Below, piece by piece: positions 47,155 to 60,000 of a DNA stretch of 64,000 nt (the stretch's first letter is position 1; each line of letters starts with the position of its first letter). Source of the stretch: Heterohyrax brucei (lineage: Eukaryota; Chordata; Mammalia; Hyracoidea; Procaviidae); contig CM053164.1 in assembly GCA_028571685.1 (NCBI GenBank), forward strand, positions 42,334,501 to 42,398,500. The letters run 5' to 3'. The translations under genes and the position numbers were made by a program. The notes under the pieces are model-generated. The model was not told the DNA's origin, made no database searches, and was given only the letters and a program-made list of their open reading frames with translations.

Positions 47155-47280
47155 AGTAAAGGAAGGGATAAAGAAGGAAGAAGGGAAAAAAGAAAGAGGA
47201 AAAGAGTGAGGTAGAGGAAAAAGGAGAGAAAAGAAGAGGAAAAGAAGGAGAAGAGAGCGAGAGAGAGGAGAGAAAAGTAG
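47155..47280 (+). repeat. Homopurine tract
   Basis: About 125 bases of almost only A and G (AAGGAAGAAGGG, GAGGAAAAAGGAGAG, GAGAGAGAGGAGAG) with few pyrimidines. Just 3' of the linking-exon candidate, so it could influence its splicing or form triplex DNA. Confidence 0.9.
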
Positions 47281-47329
47281 TTTTGGCACTGGGAGAAAGT
47301 TCTAGGTTCAAAGTAAGTTTAAGAACTAG

Positions 47330-47825
47330 TGGTCTACAGAAGAACTGGATGATGTCTGACTACCATTAACAGTTTGGTCTAAGATTCTATGGAAGAATCA
47401 TGATCAAAAGCAGGAAAAGACAAAAAGAATTTCCAATTCTCATGGAAACCACCTTTCTGGAGCCACAGAGGCTGATTTAACCTCTGAAACAATTGCCCTG
47501 AGATAAGCTTTCTTAAACCAAAAATATCTCCCAACATCCTCTTAAACAATGATTTAGCTTAACTAGTAAAAAAGGTCTGTTTTGACCATTATACTCTTCT
47601 AAGAGCTATTTATATGAGATGAAATTGACAGCAGCAACTGGAAAGATTAGACAGGAAACTCATGGGACAGTGGTAACACAAAGGGAAAGAACAACTCAGA
47701 AAAGGAAGGGGTGAATGATTCCACAACTAGAAGTACGTAGTCAATGTTACTGAATTGTACATGCAGAAACTGTTGAACTGTTGTGTGTTGTTGGGTATAG
47801 TTTCAACAACAACAAAATAAAGAAA
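47330..47825 (+). mobile_element. L1 3' UTR fragment
   Basis: AAAATATCTCCCAACATCCT, GATTTAGCTTAACTAGTAAA and the end TTTCAACAACAACAAAATAA match the afrotherian-type L1 3' tail. Confidence 0.7.
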
Positions 47826-47931
47826 AATAGCAGGCATACACTTTTTTACTAGACTTGGAGCTATGGGCTTTTTTTTTGTCCTGGGGCAGGAATTCTTTCC
47901 ATAAGTAATTGATGTTAGGGAAAGCTGCCCT

Positions 47932-47951
47932 TTTATTATTATTATTATTTC
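47932..47951 (+). repeat. (ATT)n microsatellite
   Basis: Short run of TTA/ATT steps about 100 bp upstream of the giant-exon acceptor. Confidence 0.9.
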
Positions 47952-48040
47952 TCCCTCAGTCCAAGAGTATTTGACGTTAGAAAAGACCATACTCCTTCCC
48001 TTTTCACCATTTCTTACTTTCGAGCAAATGAAACCTTCTG

Positions 48041-48054
48041 TCTTTATTTCTTAG
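48041..48054 (+). promoter_or_regulatory. Splice acceptor of the giant exon
   Basis: TCTTTATTTCTTAG, directly followed by the open frame. The first exon base (A, 48055) completes a split codon, so the preceding exon must end two bases into a codon. The upstream in-frame TGA at 48029 rules out a much longer exon in this frame. Confidence 0.75.
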
Positions 48055-51000
48055 ATCAAGTCTTGCAGGACCTTCTTTGCGTGAACCACAGGATAAGATT
48101 TCTTCCTCCAGCTCCTCTGTTTTTGTGGCCCAGAAGCCTGTTTTACCCAGTTGTGACTGTAAGAAGGAAAAGCATTCTACCGACCTCAGCGTCTCCTCTG
48201 GATCAGTAGGCAACATCTCCGGCCTATCTCACCTTCCTGTCTTTTCTAAAGGACCCATTAGAACATTCCAGTGCCACAGTTTACCGGTTTCTTCTGAAAA
48301 ACAGTCTTCTGTGATCAAAAACAAAGAGATATCTTTGCCTTGTTTTGCACTCCCAGAACCTGAGAAATCAATGTTTTTTTGGAATCGGACAGTTCCTTCA
48401 ACCTTAAGTCCCCAAAGTTCTTTTCTCAATTCTGTTTTTGAATCACCAAATCTATGCAAACAACAAAGGAAAGAAAAGAATGAGAGAAGGAGCAAGAGTC
48501 ATTTCACACCAGATAGTAGACCAAACTCTGTTTGCAAGGAGAGATCACAGCTCCCTGGGTGGGCTCCAGTCCAGCTGTCTCCTCTGGCTAGGTGGGAGCT
48601 AGAGGGACATATAGCTTGGAAGGTCTGTTCTTTACAGGAACAAACAGTGCCTCTGGTTGTGAAGGAATCATGGACAATGTTCAATTATTTAATTGAAGTA
48701 CAGGAGGCTCCTAAAAGAGAGAAAACTCAAGCCCAGTCATCTATTCCCATTCATCAAAATACCGAGGAAAATACCAACAATAAATCCCTACACTTTCCAT
48801 CATTTCAGCTCCATGTGAACACTGGAGTGGAATCTGAGTTAAACAGGAGAGAACCCCAAATTCCACAGTCACTCATCGTAGATAAGCAGCCACAGCCTGA
48901 GGATGGGCAACAAATTCTTAGATCCAGACCCTTAGTTACATCCACGGACACTCTATCTTCCAGAAGTTTGAGAACTGACAAAAATCAAGAGGAGAACGCC
49001 CTACTGCAGAAGTACCCAAAATGCATTTTAGAGCTTAGTAGAGAAAAGAGAGCTATAGGTCTTTCAGAGAAAAGGGAAGAGCCACAGAATATCCAAGTAA
49101 CAGAGGTGGAGTTGACTCCAACACTACCTTACCAAGTCAGAGATAGCATAAAAATTACTCCACTGACATTGCTTCAGGTCATGGATTCCATGGGTATGAT
49201 CTCAGAATCACATTCAGAGGTGGTAGAATCTGCAGGTTTGTTCTCAAGGCCACCAAATCAAGTTGGGGAACCAGTGAAAGCCATTGAAACAGTGAGTGTA
49301 ACTCCAGAACCACCATATCAAGACATTAAATCAGTAGAAGCAATCCCAAGGCCTCAGTATCAAGTCACAGAATCAAAGGGGCTGACCACAAAGTCACTGA
49401 ATCAAGTCACAGGGAATGTGAATATAACTCCAGTGAAGATTGACCATGAAGTCATAAAATCAGGAATAGTGAGTGCAATGTTACAACATGCAGTCATGGA
49501 AACTGTGGATATGAACCTAGGGCCACAACATCAAGTCATGGAATCAGTAGGCATCACCTCAAGGCCACAAAGTCAAGTCATGGAACCACTGAAGACTACC
49601 CTGGGGCCAACACATCAAAACACAAAATCATTGGAAATGTTCTCTTGGTATCAGACCAAGGATGACATGAAAGTAACTCCAACAGCACTGTTACAAGCCA
49701 TGGATTTCATGGGGATAATTCCACCAGGACAGCCACATGTTACAGATTCTGGGGTTTTGACTCAAAATTCACAGTCTCCAATTGAAAATTTGATCCCAAG
49801 GCCAAGTCAACCAGATAGTTTGACTTCTTCCTATAGATCACCTACCACAATTGCTCCACTTGGAGTTGTAGAATCTGTGGATTTACCTCAAAGGGCATGC
49901 CCTAATATCATGGAATCAGTAAGGATGACTCCAAACCTATCATATCAAGCCATAGATTCTCCAACAGCACTGAGATCACCCATGGATGTTATGACACCAC
50001 TACAGTCACCAATGGTAGAATCTCAGGGATTGACCTCACTGCCAATATCTCAAGTCAAGGAATTGACTCCTGGGTCACAGATTCAAGTGCTAGAACCTGC
50101 AGGGATGATTCCACAACCACATTATCAAGACACAGACTCTATGGCATTATTCCCAGGACCACCTCATCAAGTCATGAATCCTTTGAGGCTAACCCCAAGG
50201 CATCAAATCCCAGAATATTCAGAAATGAGTCCTAGGCAAGGCCATCAAGCTATAAAAACAATGGAGCTGACCTCTGACACATGGCTACAGACGAAGGAAT
50301 CTGTACAGCTGACACAGTCACATCATCAGATAACGGGATTTTTAGGGACAAGCCCAGGGTTGCTGAGTCAAGGTACAGAATCTATGAGAATGAGTCAAAA
50401 ACCACTGCAGCAAGTCACAGAACCAGCACTAACGACTACTGCAACACTCCTTCAAGGTATGAAATTTATGGAGGTAAAGCCAGCACCACAATTTAAGACT
50501 ATGGATTCCATACTGTTATTCCCAGGATTGCAAAATATAAAATGTGAGAACCTGATCTTGGGACCAAGCCTACAAAGTGTGAAATCTGTAGACATAGCAG
50601 AAAGCTCAATCCCACAAACAGTAAAATATGGACGGCTGATCCCAACTATGGAAACTATAGACTCGACACCAGAACTTCAACTGGGAAGTGTGAAATCTGA
50701 GGAGACGGTCCCTATACAAGAGCTGCAAAGTGAGAAATCTATGCAGTCAATCACAAGGCCTCAGGTTCAAGGCGTGAAATCAGTCCAGTTGACCCTAGGA
50801 CCACAACTTCAAAGTTTAAAATTGCCTGAGTTGGCTCCAGAACTACAGTTTCAAAGTATGAAATCTATAGACTTAACCTCCAATTCACAATTGAAAGGTA
50901 TAGAATATGCTCATTTGACCCCAAAGCCAGTTACAGCAATTTCTGGGATGATGACTGGCCCACATCTTCAGAAGCTTTCAGAGGTGATCTCAGGACCAGA

Positions 51001-54000
51001 CTGTGAAGACACCAAAACTGTGAGATGTTCTTCTGAGGCTTTGCCTCGTGTAACTTTAATACAAAAACCAGCGGGTCAAGTTGTAGAATTTGTAGGAATC
51101 TCTCCAAGGCCACATCTGCAAGTTATTGAATCATCAGAGACCACCCTAAAATCAGAATATGAAGACATAGCAACTGTGGGGTTGACATGGCTTCAAGTGG
51201 AAAAAATCCAGAGGAGAACCCCAGTACTGCCATATTTAGAGAAACAACCTCTGGAGTTGACTCCAGTGCCAAGTGTGCAAGACAAGAAATCAGAACCACT
51301 GCTGCAAGATTTGAAATCTGTGGATATCGCTCCTGATCCACCTCCATTAGTGGTAGGATCTACTAGGTTAATCACAGGACCAAAGCCCCATGTTACCAAG
51401 TTGACCTCAGAGCCACAGCTTCAAGAAGTGAAATCTAGGCAGTTGGATGCAGAGCTACAGCTGCAAGATGGGAAGCATGTGAACTCATCCAGACAGTTAA
51501 CTACAAGCGTGATGGAATCTGAGTTGACATCAGGGATGATATCAGAGGAATTGACTAAAGAGGCACAGCTCCAGGATGTGAAATCTGGGGATTTAATTCT
51601 AGGTCCATTACAGAAAAGTGTCAAATCCTCCAAACTGGACCTAGGGCCACAACTGCAAAGTGTCAGAGTTTCAAAGTTAACTCCAGGACTACTTCAGGAA
51701 GAGAAATATGTATATTTAACATCAGGGCCCCCACATCATAGTGTGAAATCTGATGAATCTATCCCAGGTTCTTCAGTGCAAGAAATCAAATTATCAGATT
51801 TCATCCCAGGGCCAAAGCATCAAAATAGGAAATCTACACAGCTCACTCCAGAGCCACAGCTTCAAGGCATGAAGTCTGTGGACTTAATCCCAAGGCCTTG
51901 TTTACAAGATGTCAATTTTTCTGTTTTGACATCAGAGCCAAAGCACCAAGGTTTCAAACACGTGCAGTTGATGCCAGCAAAACAGCTTCAAGATGTAAAC
52001 TCTCTAAGGTTTGTACCAGAGTCATTTTTACACTTAAGCCACGGGTCACAGGTTGAAGATAGGAAATCTGTTCTGTCTACTCTAGCGCCACAGTTTAACA
52101 TTGCAAAGTCTGGGAAACTGACCTCAGAACAATTTCAAGATGGGAAATCTAAAAAACTAAACCCAGGGCCACAGCAACAAGAGATCAAATTCTCTGAACT
52201 GCCTCCAGAGTCAAAACTTCGAGGTGTCAAATTTTGGGAGCAGATCCCAGGACCAGTGATTCACAGTGAGAATTCTATGACGGTGACCCCAGATTTGGGG
52301 CTGCAAGCAAAGATTTCGCTAGGGCTTCAAAGTATAAAACAGGCGGAGCTTTACCCAGACCGACGGCTACAAGATGTCAAAGCTATTGATTTGACCCCAG
52401 GAACTCAACCTCAGTGTGTGAAGTCTTCAGAATTAAACTCAGGGCCACAGCCGCAATGTGTGAAAGTTTCTGTGTTGAACCCAGAGAAAGAGGTAGAAGG
52501 GACTATGTCTGTGGAGTTTATCTCAAGACCGGAGAGACAAGGGAATAAGCCTGAGGTACTAGCACCAAAGCCACTGTTTCAAGGTGTAAAATGTTTGCAG
52601 GTGAACCGACTACCAATTTCTTATAAATTAGTCTCGGGGCCACAGATACAACATTCTGAGTTGACCAGAAGATCACAGTTTCAAGGTATGAAATCTTCTG
52701 AATTGATCCAAGGACCACAGCTGAAGGACATGAAGCCTGTAGAGCGGATCCCAGTCTCAAAGCTTCAGGGTTTAAACTCTGAGGAGGTGACCCTAGAGTC
52801 ACATGTTGAAGGTGTGAAACACTTAAAGATAACCTCACCACCACAGGCAGAAGATGGCAGGTCTATGAAATTCGTTCCAGATTCCAAGCTTGAAGTTGTG
52901 AAATTTGTGGAGATAACTCAAGATTCACTCAGTCATGATTCAAAAACTGTGGAGCTGGTCCTAGGTCCACAGCTGCAAGATGTGAAATTAGTGGAACTGA
53001 ACCCTGGGTCAAACATACAAGGTGAAAGTTCTACAGCTTTTGTACCAGAGCCATTGCTTCAAGGTGTTAAATCTATGGAGGTGCCCCAAGGGCTCCACCT
53101 ACAAGATGTGAAACCTGTGGATGTATCCTCAAGCCAACAGGTTCAAGAAATGGTAGCTGTGCATTTAACTCCTGGACCAGAACAGGATGGTGAGACATCT
53201 GTAACACTTGCACCAGACCAACAATGCATTGATCTAGAACAATTGAAGAAAGTGTCTGAGTCAGAAGGTATAATGTCTATAGATTTAATTTCAGGACCAA
53301 AACTTGAAGGTGTAAAAGTCACAGACCTCAACGTTGACCTACAGTTGAAAGGTGTGAAATCATTTGAATTGGCTGCAGAACCAAATATTCAGCTTCTAAA
53401 TCCAAAGGCATTCATGTTTGAACCACAGTTGCAAAACATAAAATTTTCTGAATTGACCCCAGGATCACAACTGCAACAAGTGAAACCCTTGGAGACAACT
53501 TCACAGCCACAGCGTCAAGGTCAGAAAACTGTACAGTTAAACCAAGAGCCAGAGCTTGGAAGCATGAAATCTGTGCAGTGGATCCCAGTAGCAGAGTTTC
53601 AAGGTGCAAAATCTCCACAGTTAGTTCAAGGTTTGCAATCTCTAGTTGTTAAAACTTCAGAGTTGAAGCCCACTCTGCAAGTGAGAGATGTGAAGGCATC
53701 TAAATTGACATTAGGGCCACAATTTCAAGGTTCAACAACTATGCTCAACCTTGGGCCACAGTGGCAGAGTGTGAAAACCCCTGGCTTGTTCCCAGGACTA
53801 CAATTTCAAATGAGAAAAAAACTGGAGTTAACTTCACTACCACAGCTTAAAGGTGTGAAAACTGTGGAGTTAAATCAGGAGCTAGGGCTTGGAAGCGTGA
53901 CATATTCTCAGGGGATGGAAGGACCAGAGTTTCAAGGTAGGAAATCTGTAGTGCTAAATATTAGGTCACAATCTCTAGGTGTCAGACCTATAAAATTAAA

Positions 54001-57000
54001 ACCTGAGCTACAGTTGCGAGGTGTGAAGTCACCTGACTTGACTCTAGAACCAAAACTTCAAGTTGAAAAAGCCATGGAGTTCAACCTCGGGCCACAGTGG
54101 CAGAATGTAAAAATCCCTGGCTTATCCCTAGGACCACAGCCACAGAAAGGGAAAATTTTGGAGTCAACCTCAGAGACACAGCTCAAAGGTATGAAAACTG
54201 TGGAGTTAAATCAAGACCTAGAAGCTGGAAGCATGAAATGTGTTCAGTGCAAACCAGGAGCAGTGTTCCAACATAGGAAATCTGGAGTACTGAATATTGA
54301 GTCACAGTCTCAAGGTACCAAGCCTGTGGATTTGAAACCTATGCCACAATTGAGAGGTGTGAGGTCATCTGGTTTGACTCTAGAACCAAAACTTCAAGGT
54401 GAAAAATCCATGGAGTTCAACCTTGGGCCACAGTGGCAGAGTGTGAAAACCCCTGACTTGTCCCTACGACCAGAGCTGGAAAAAGGGAAAAATTTACAGT
54501 CATCCTCACAGCCACAGCTTCCAGGTGTGAAAACTGTGGAGTTAAATCAAGGGTCAGAACTTGGAAGCCTGAAATGTGTTCAGTGGTTACTAGGACCAGA
54601 GTTCAAAGGTAAGAAATCTGAAGTGTTGAATATTGGGTCACAATCTCACAGTGTCAAACATGTAGATTTGAAGCCTGTGCTACATTTGAGAGGTATGAAG
54701 TCATCTGAATTGACTATGGGATCTAAACTTCAAGGTGAAAAATCTATGGCATTCAACCTTGGGCCACAGCAGCAGAGTGTGAAAACCCGTGACTCATCCC
54801 ACGGACCAGAGCTGGAAGAATGGAAAAATTTGGAGTCAACCTCAGAGTTGCAGCTTCAAGGTATGGAAACTGTGGAGTTAACCCAACAGCCAGATCTTGG
54901 AAATATGAAATCTATTCAATGGATACCAGGACCAGAATTTCAAAGTATGAAATCAGTAGTGCTAAATCTTGGATCACAATCTCAGCATGGCAAATCGGTA
55001 GATTTGAAACCTGATCTGCAGTTGAGAAATATGAAATCATATGACAAGGCTTTGATGGTACTTGGCTATGACAAGGCTTCAAGGTCAAAGCTTTGTGGTA
55101 CAAAACCCATGGTGTTCAAACCTGGGCTCCCCACCCAACATTTAAGACCTTCTGACTTGTCCTCAGGACTCAAGCTACAAGAAATAAAAACCATAGAGTC
55201 ATCCCCAGGGACACAACTTCAAGAGGTAAAGGCTCTAGTGTTTATGCAAGAGCCACAGCTTCCGGGAGTGAAATCTGGGGTTGTAAGCCAGGATCTACAA
55301 TTGCAAAATGGTGAAACTGTAGAGCTGAACCCCCGACTACACTTGAAATGTATGAAATCGTCTGGGTTAACTCTTCACACAGAGCTTCAAAGTGTGAAAT
55401 CTGAGTTCAACTCAGGGCTACAATGGCAAGGTATAAAATCTTCTAAATTAACGCCTCAGACAAAGTCTCAAGGTACAAAACCTATGGAGCTAAACTCCAG
55501 TTCACAGTTGCAAGATGTAAAATTTTCTGACTTGATCTTGGGAAAAAAGATTCAAGATATCAGATCTGTGGACTTGAACCCTGGGCTACTGTTGCAAAGT
55601 ATGAAAATTTCTGAAGGTGCTGCACAGTCCAAGCTTCAAAATGTAATGCATACAGATTTCAGTCCTCATTCGCAGATGCAAGTTGTGGAATCCTCTGAGT
55701 TGATCCTAGGACCAAAACCTCAAAGTGTGAAATTGGTGGAGTTCAACCCTGAGTCACAGTTGCAGGATGGGAAATCTTCTGAGTCTGTCCTGGGAACAAA
55801 ATTTCAAGGAGTAAAACTAGTGGAATTCAACTCAGGCCCACAGCTGCAAGATGTAAAATCATCTAGGTTGATTCTAGACAAAAAGCTTCAAGATGTAAAA
55901 GCTACAGCTTTCAGTTCTGGACCATGTCTGCAGGGTGTGAAATCTTCAGAAATGATTCCAGGGATAAATCTTCAAGACATGAAATCTACAGAATTCAAAC
56001 CTGGTCTAAAGCTTCAAGGTGATAAACACTCTGATTTGACTCTAGAGTGCAAGTTTCCAAGTGTGAAATCAGTGGAGTTCAACTCTGGACCTCAGACACA
56101 AAGTAAAAAATCTTCTGAGTTGATTTCAGAGTCAAACTTTCAAGATGTAAGATATGTCGAGTTTAACCCTGGACCGCAGATACAAGGTAAAAAATCTTCT
56201 GAGTTGAATCCTGGGATACAGCTTCAAGATATAAAAGCTAAAGAGGTCTGCCTTAGGCCACATTCTCAACCTGTGAATTCTGAGTTTATTTCAGGGCCAA
56301 AACTACTGTGTGTAAATTCTATTGAGTGTGACCCTGGGCCACATTTGCAAAGTGTGCAGTCTTCTGAATTTACTCCAGTGTCAAAACTTCAAGGCATGAA
56401 CTCTCCTTTGTTGAATCCAGAGACAGAGATTCAAAATGAAATATCTATGGTGTTCAACCCTGGGCCACATTTGCAAGCTCTGAAGTCTGAATCAACTGCA
56501 GGGTCACAATTTCCAGGTATAGCACCTATGGACTACAGCCCTGGGCCACAAGTGCAGTGTGTCAATTCTAAGTTGCATTCAGGACCCAAGTTACAATATA
56601 TAAATTCTATGGGGCAAAAACCTGGACCACATTTGAAAGATTTAAAATCTTTTAAGTGGATTTCAGGGCCAATGCTCCAATGTAATATACCTTCTGAGAT
56701 GAATCCAGGTTCAAAATTTGAAGACATACTATCTCCTGTGTTCAGCCCTGCACAACATTTGCAAGATGTAAAGTTTGAATTGACACCAGGATCAAAGTTT
56801 CAATGCATAACGTCTATGGAGCTCAATACCAGCCCAGAGTTACAAGGTATAAATTCTTCTGAGTTGAATTTAGAGCCAAAACTTCAAAGTATAAATTCTA
56901 TGAAGTTCATTCCAGGGCTACAGATGCAAGGCCTGAAACTCTCTGGATTGAATCATGGGTTAGAATCTCAAGGTGCAAAATTTATTTTGTTCAATCCTGG

Positions 57001-60000
57001 GCCACACTTGCGAGGTGTGAAATCTTCTGCGTTGACTCTGGAGACAGAGTTTCCAGAAGTCAATTCTTTAGAGAACAAGCTTGAGTCACAGCAGCACGTT
57101 GTGACATCTGTGTCCACTCTGGGCCCTCAGTTATGTGATGTGAAATCTGTGGTATCTTCATCAGAGCCACTGCACGAGGATACACAGTCTGTGGAGGCGA
57201 TCAAAGAGCCATTTCTTTGTGGCGCAAGTTCTGCGAATCCAATTTCAGGCTCAGAGCTTCAAGACTTGAAATGTGAGGTGTCTGTCATAGAGCCATGCTT
57301 TCAAAATGTACAATCTGTGGAGTTAAGCCTCGGACCACATCCTACATGTATGAATTGTGAGGATTTGCCCTCATACATTAGGCAGGATGGTGTGAGATCT
57401 GTGGTGTGTGCACCAGACACGTGTTCTCAAAATGTGAAATCTCTGGGATTGCCATCAAGGTCACAACCTCAGGATGCAAATCATGCAAAATTGATGTCTT
57501 GTCTTAGGCAGAAATCTGTAGTATTTGTATCCAAGCCATGTTCTGAAGATGTGGAATCTGTGAAGTCAAACTCTGGGCCACAGTGTCAACTTGAGAATTC
57601 TTTAGGGTTGACACCGCGCCTCAGACCACAATGTGTTAAATCAGTGGTCTTTACATCAGAGCCATGTTGTCAGGATATAAAATCTGTGGAGCTGACACTA
57701 GAGTCTCAACAGCGAGGTATGAATAGCCAAGAGTTGACTTCAGGTTGGCAAGGGGTGAAATCGATGGTACTGGCACCCAAACCAACTAAGGAGTTAATAC
57801 AAGGACCAACGTTGACTAGTCAAGACATTGGATGTACAGGGAAATCCTTAAGGCCTTGTCCTCAAGCCCTAGAACACATGGAGGTAAACCCTCAGAAAAG
57901 GCTGCAAAGGGAAGAATTTATAACATTGATTTCAAACTCATTACACCATGTTCCAGAATCTTCAGGGACGATACCAGGGCTAGGACATCAAGGTTCTGAC
58001 TCTGTCAAGTTGCCTTCTGAGACATGGGTCCAAGTGGAGAAACCCATGGAATTGACTGCAGTGTCATGGGGTTATGTGGGATCTTCTGAGACACTAGCAG
58101 AGTTAGAACTTCAAGCTCCAGAATCACTAGGTTGGACCTCTAAGCAACAACTGCATATGAAAGGATCTCTAGAGTTGCCTGCAAAGCGAACAGATCAAAT
58201 TGCAGAATCTAAAGAGCTCACTTCTAAGGTGTGGTTGCAAGAGCAGGAACCAATGGAATTAACACAGTCGCAGTGTCAAAATACAAAATATTTAGGGCCA
58301 GCCCCAGAACCAGTAGATCAAATTACAAAATTTATGAAGATTAGTCCACAGCCATTAGATCAAATCACAGAATCAGCAAGAAAACAGCTGGAGCTCCAAG
58401 TTTCTAAAGCAGTACGTGTAACCCCAATAGCTTCCCAAAGAGTTGTTAAATCTGTGGAAGTGACACCTGGACCACCACTTCAGGTTGTGAAATCTGTACC
58501 ACTGACTTCAAGGCCAGCCCTTCAAATGGCAAAATCTCTTGAGTTAACTCCAAAACAGCAACATAAGAGACCTTCAGAGTTTACTTCAGGGCTATGGCTG
58601 CAAAATGTGAAATCTGAGAAATTAATCCCAGAGCCAACACACCAAATTTTGGAAATAATAGAATTGAAAGGGTTTCACATGGTAAAGACTGTGTTAATTC
58701 CAGGACCAGTACTTCAAACTGTAAAATCTGAAGAATTAACACCAAGACCAGTTCCTCAGTTTGCAAAACCAACAGAAGCAGCCCTAGGATCTGGGCTTGA
58801 AGTAATGGAATATTCTGATTTACTCCTGAGGCCGCATCTTCAAGAACTGGTAGAACCTGTGGAATTAACTCCAAGGCCAAATATTCAAGTGAAATCTGGA
58901 GAATTAACTGCACAACCAACACCTCCAATTGAGAAACCTGTAGTGGTGACTCATGAACAAGAGCTTCAGGCTGTGAAATCTATAGGGATTAAAATAGGGC
59001 CTTCTCAAGCCATAGAATCTGAGGATTTGAATCTAGAACAGGTGTATCAGAATAGAGCATTTGAGGAGTTAACACCAGGAGAAGAGTTACAAGTAGGAAA
59101 TTATAAGTTCATACACAGCTGCTCATCACCACTCATCTCCAGACCTGTCAAAAATACATATGAATTAGGAGTTGAGGGGAACTCTGAAATGCCAGAAGTA
59201 TCAAGACACTCGGATATAAGAAACCATGAGATAGATATTTTTCAGCCTGGAGAGTCCTTTACAGACCCTGCTATGATACAATCTTCAGTCCTTCTGTTAG
59301 ACCTTGTCAATCAATCCCGTGATCAGACAGCTATCACTGTGGAAACTGTACATCCAGAGATTCCAAGATCATATGTCAAAGACAAGGAGAAAATTAAGAG
59401 GAAGCAGATGGACGAACTAGACAACTCACTCCAATGGGAACATGGTCTTAACAGCCTAGCCCAACATCCACCTCGAAGCTGGAGATTACAACCCAGGATT
59501 TCCCAGGCAGAATCAGGTCCTCGAAGGGGGTGGACTTCTTCCATCCTTGGAAGACAACAAAATGTCTCTGAGAGTCATGCCTGCAAACAGCGACTACCTA
59601 GAAAATATCTCTCCAATATGGTAAGGTTGGGGAATGTCTTGGGGGCTGCTATGGAAAAGAAAGTTTGTTCTCAAAGAACTCTAGCAGAAGCAGCCACTAC
59701 AGATACCTGTCAATGTATTCAACAACTATTTGGGGTCTCAGCAGAACTGATGAAACTCCCCCAGAGTTTGCTAGAGAAGGGTCAGGGTATTAGTTCTCAG
59801 CCTTCAGTAGTCAAAAACTACATTCAGAGACACACTTCATGGAATGGTCATCAGAAAACAGTGGCCTTAAGGATGTGGACACGTGGCTCCACATCTTCCA
59901 TAATACAACAATACTCTGGGACATTACAGGGAATAAAGAAATCAATCTCAAGGCTGTGCAATACGTCCCAGGAAGTGAGTCAAAACACAACTGTCTTACA

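Noticed and set aside
48077-48079. TTG as a start codon for the giant frame
   Set aside because: TTG is not a usual start in mammals, and a splice acceptor lies 23 bases upstream; the frame is an exon continuing from upstream.
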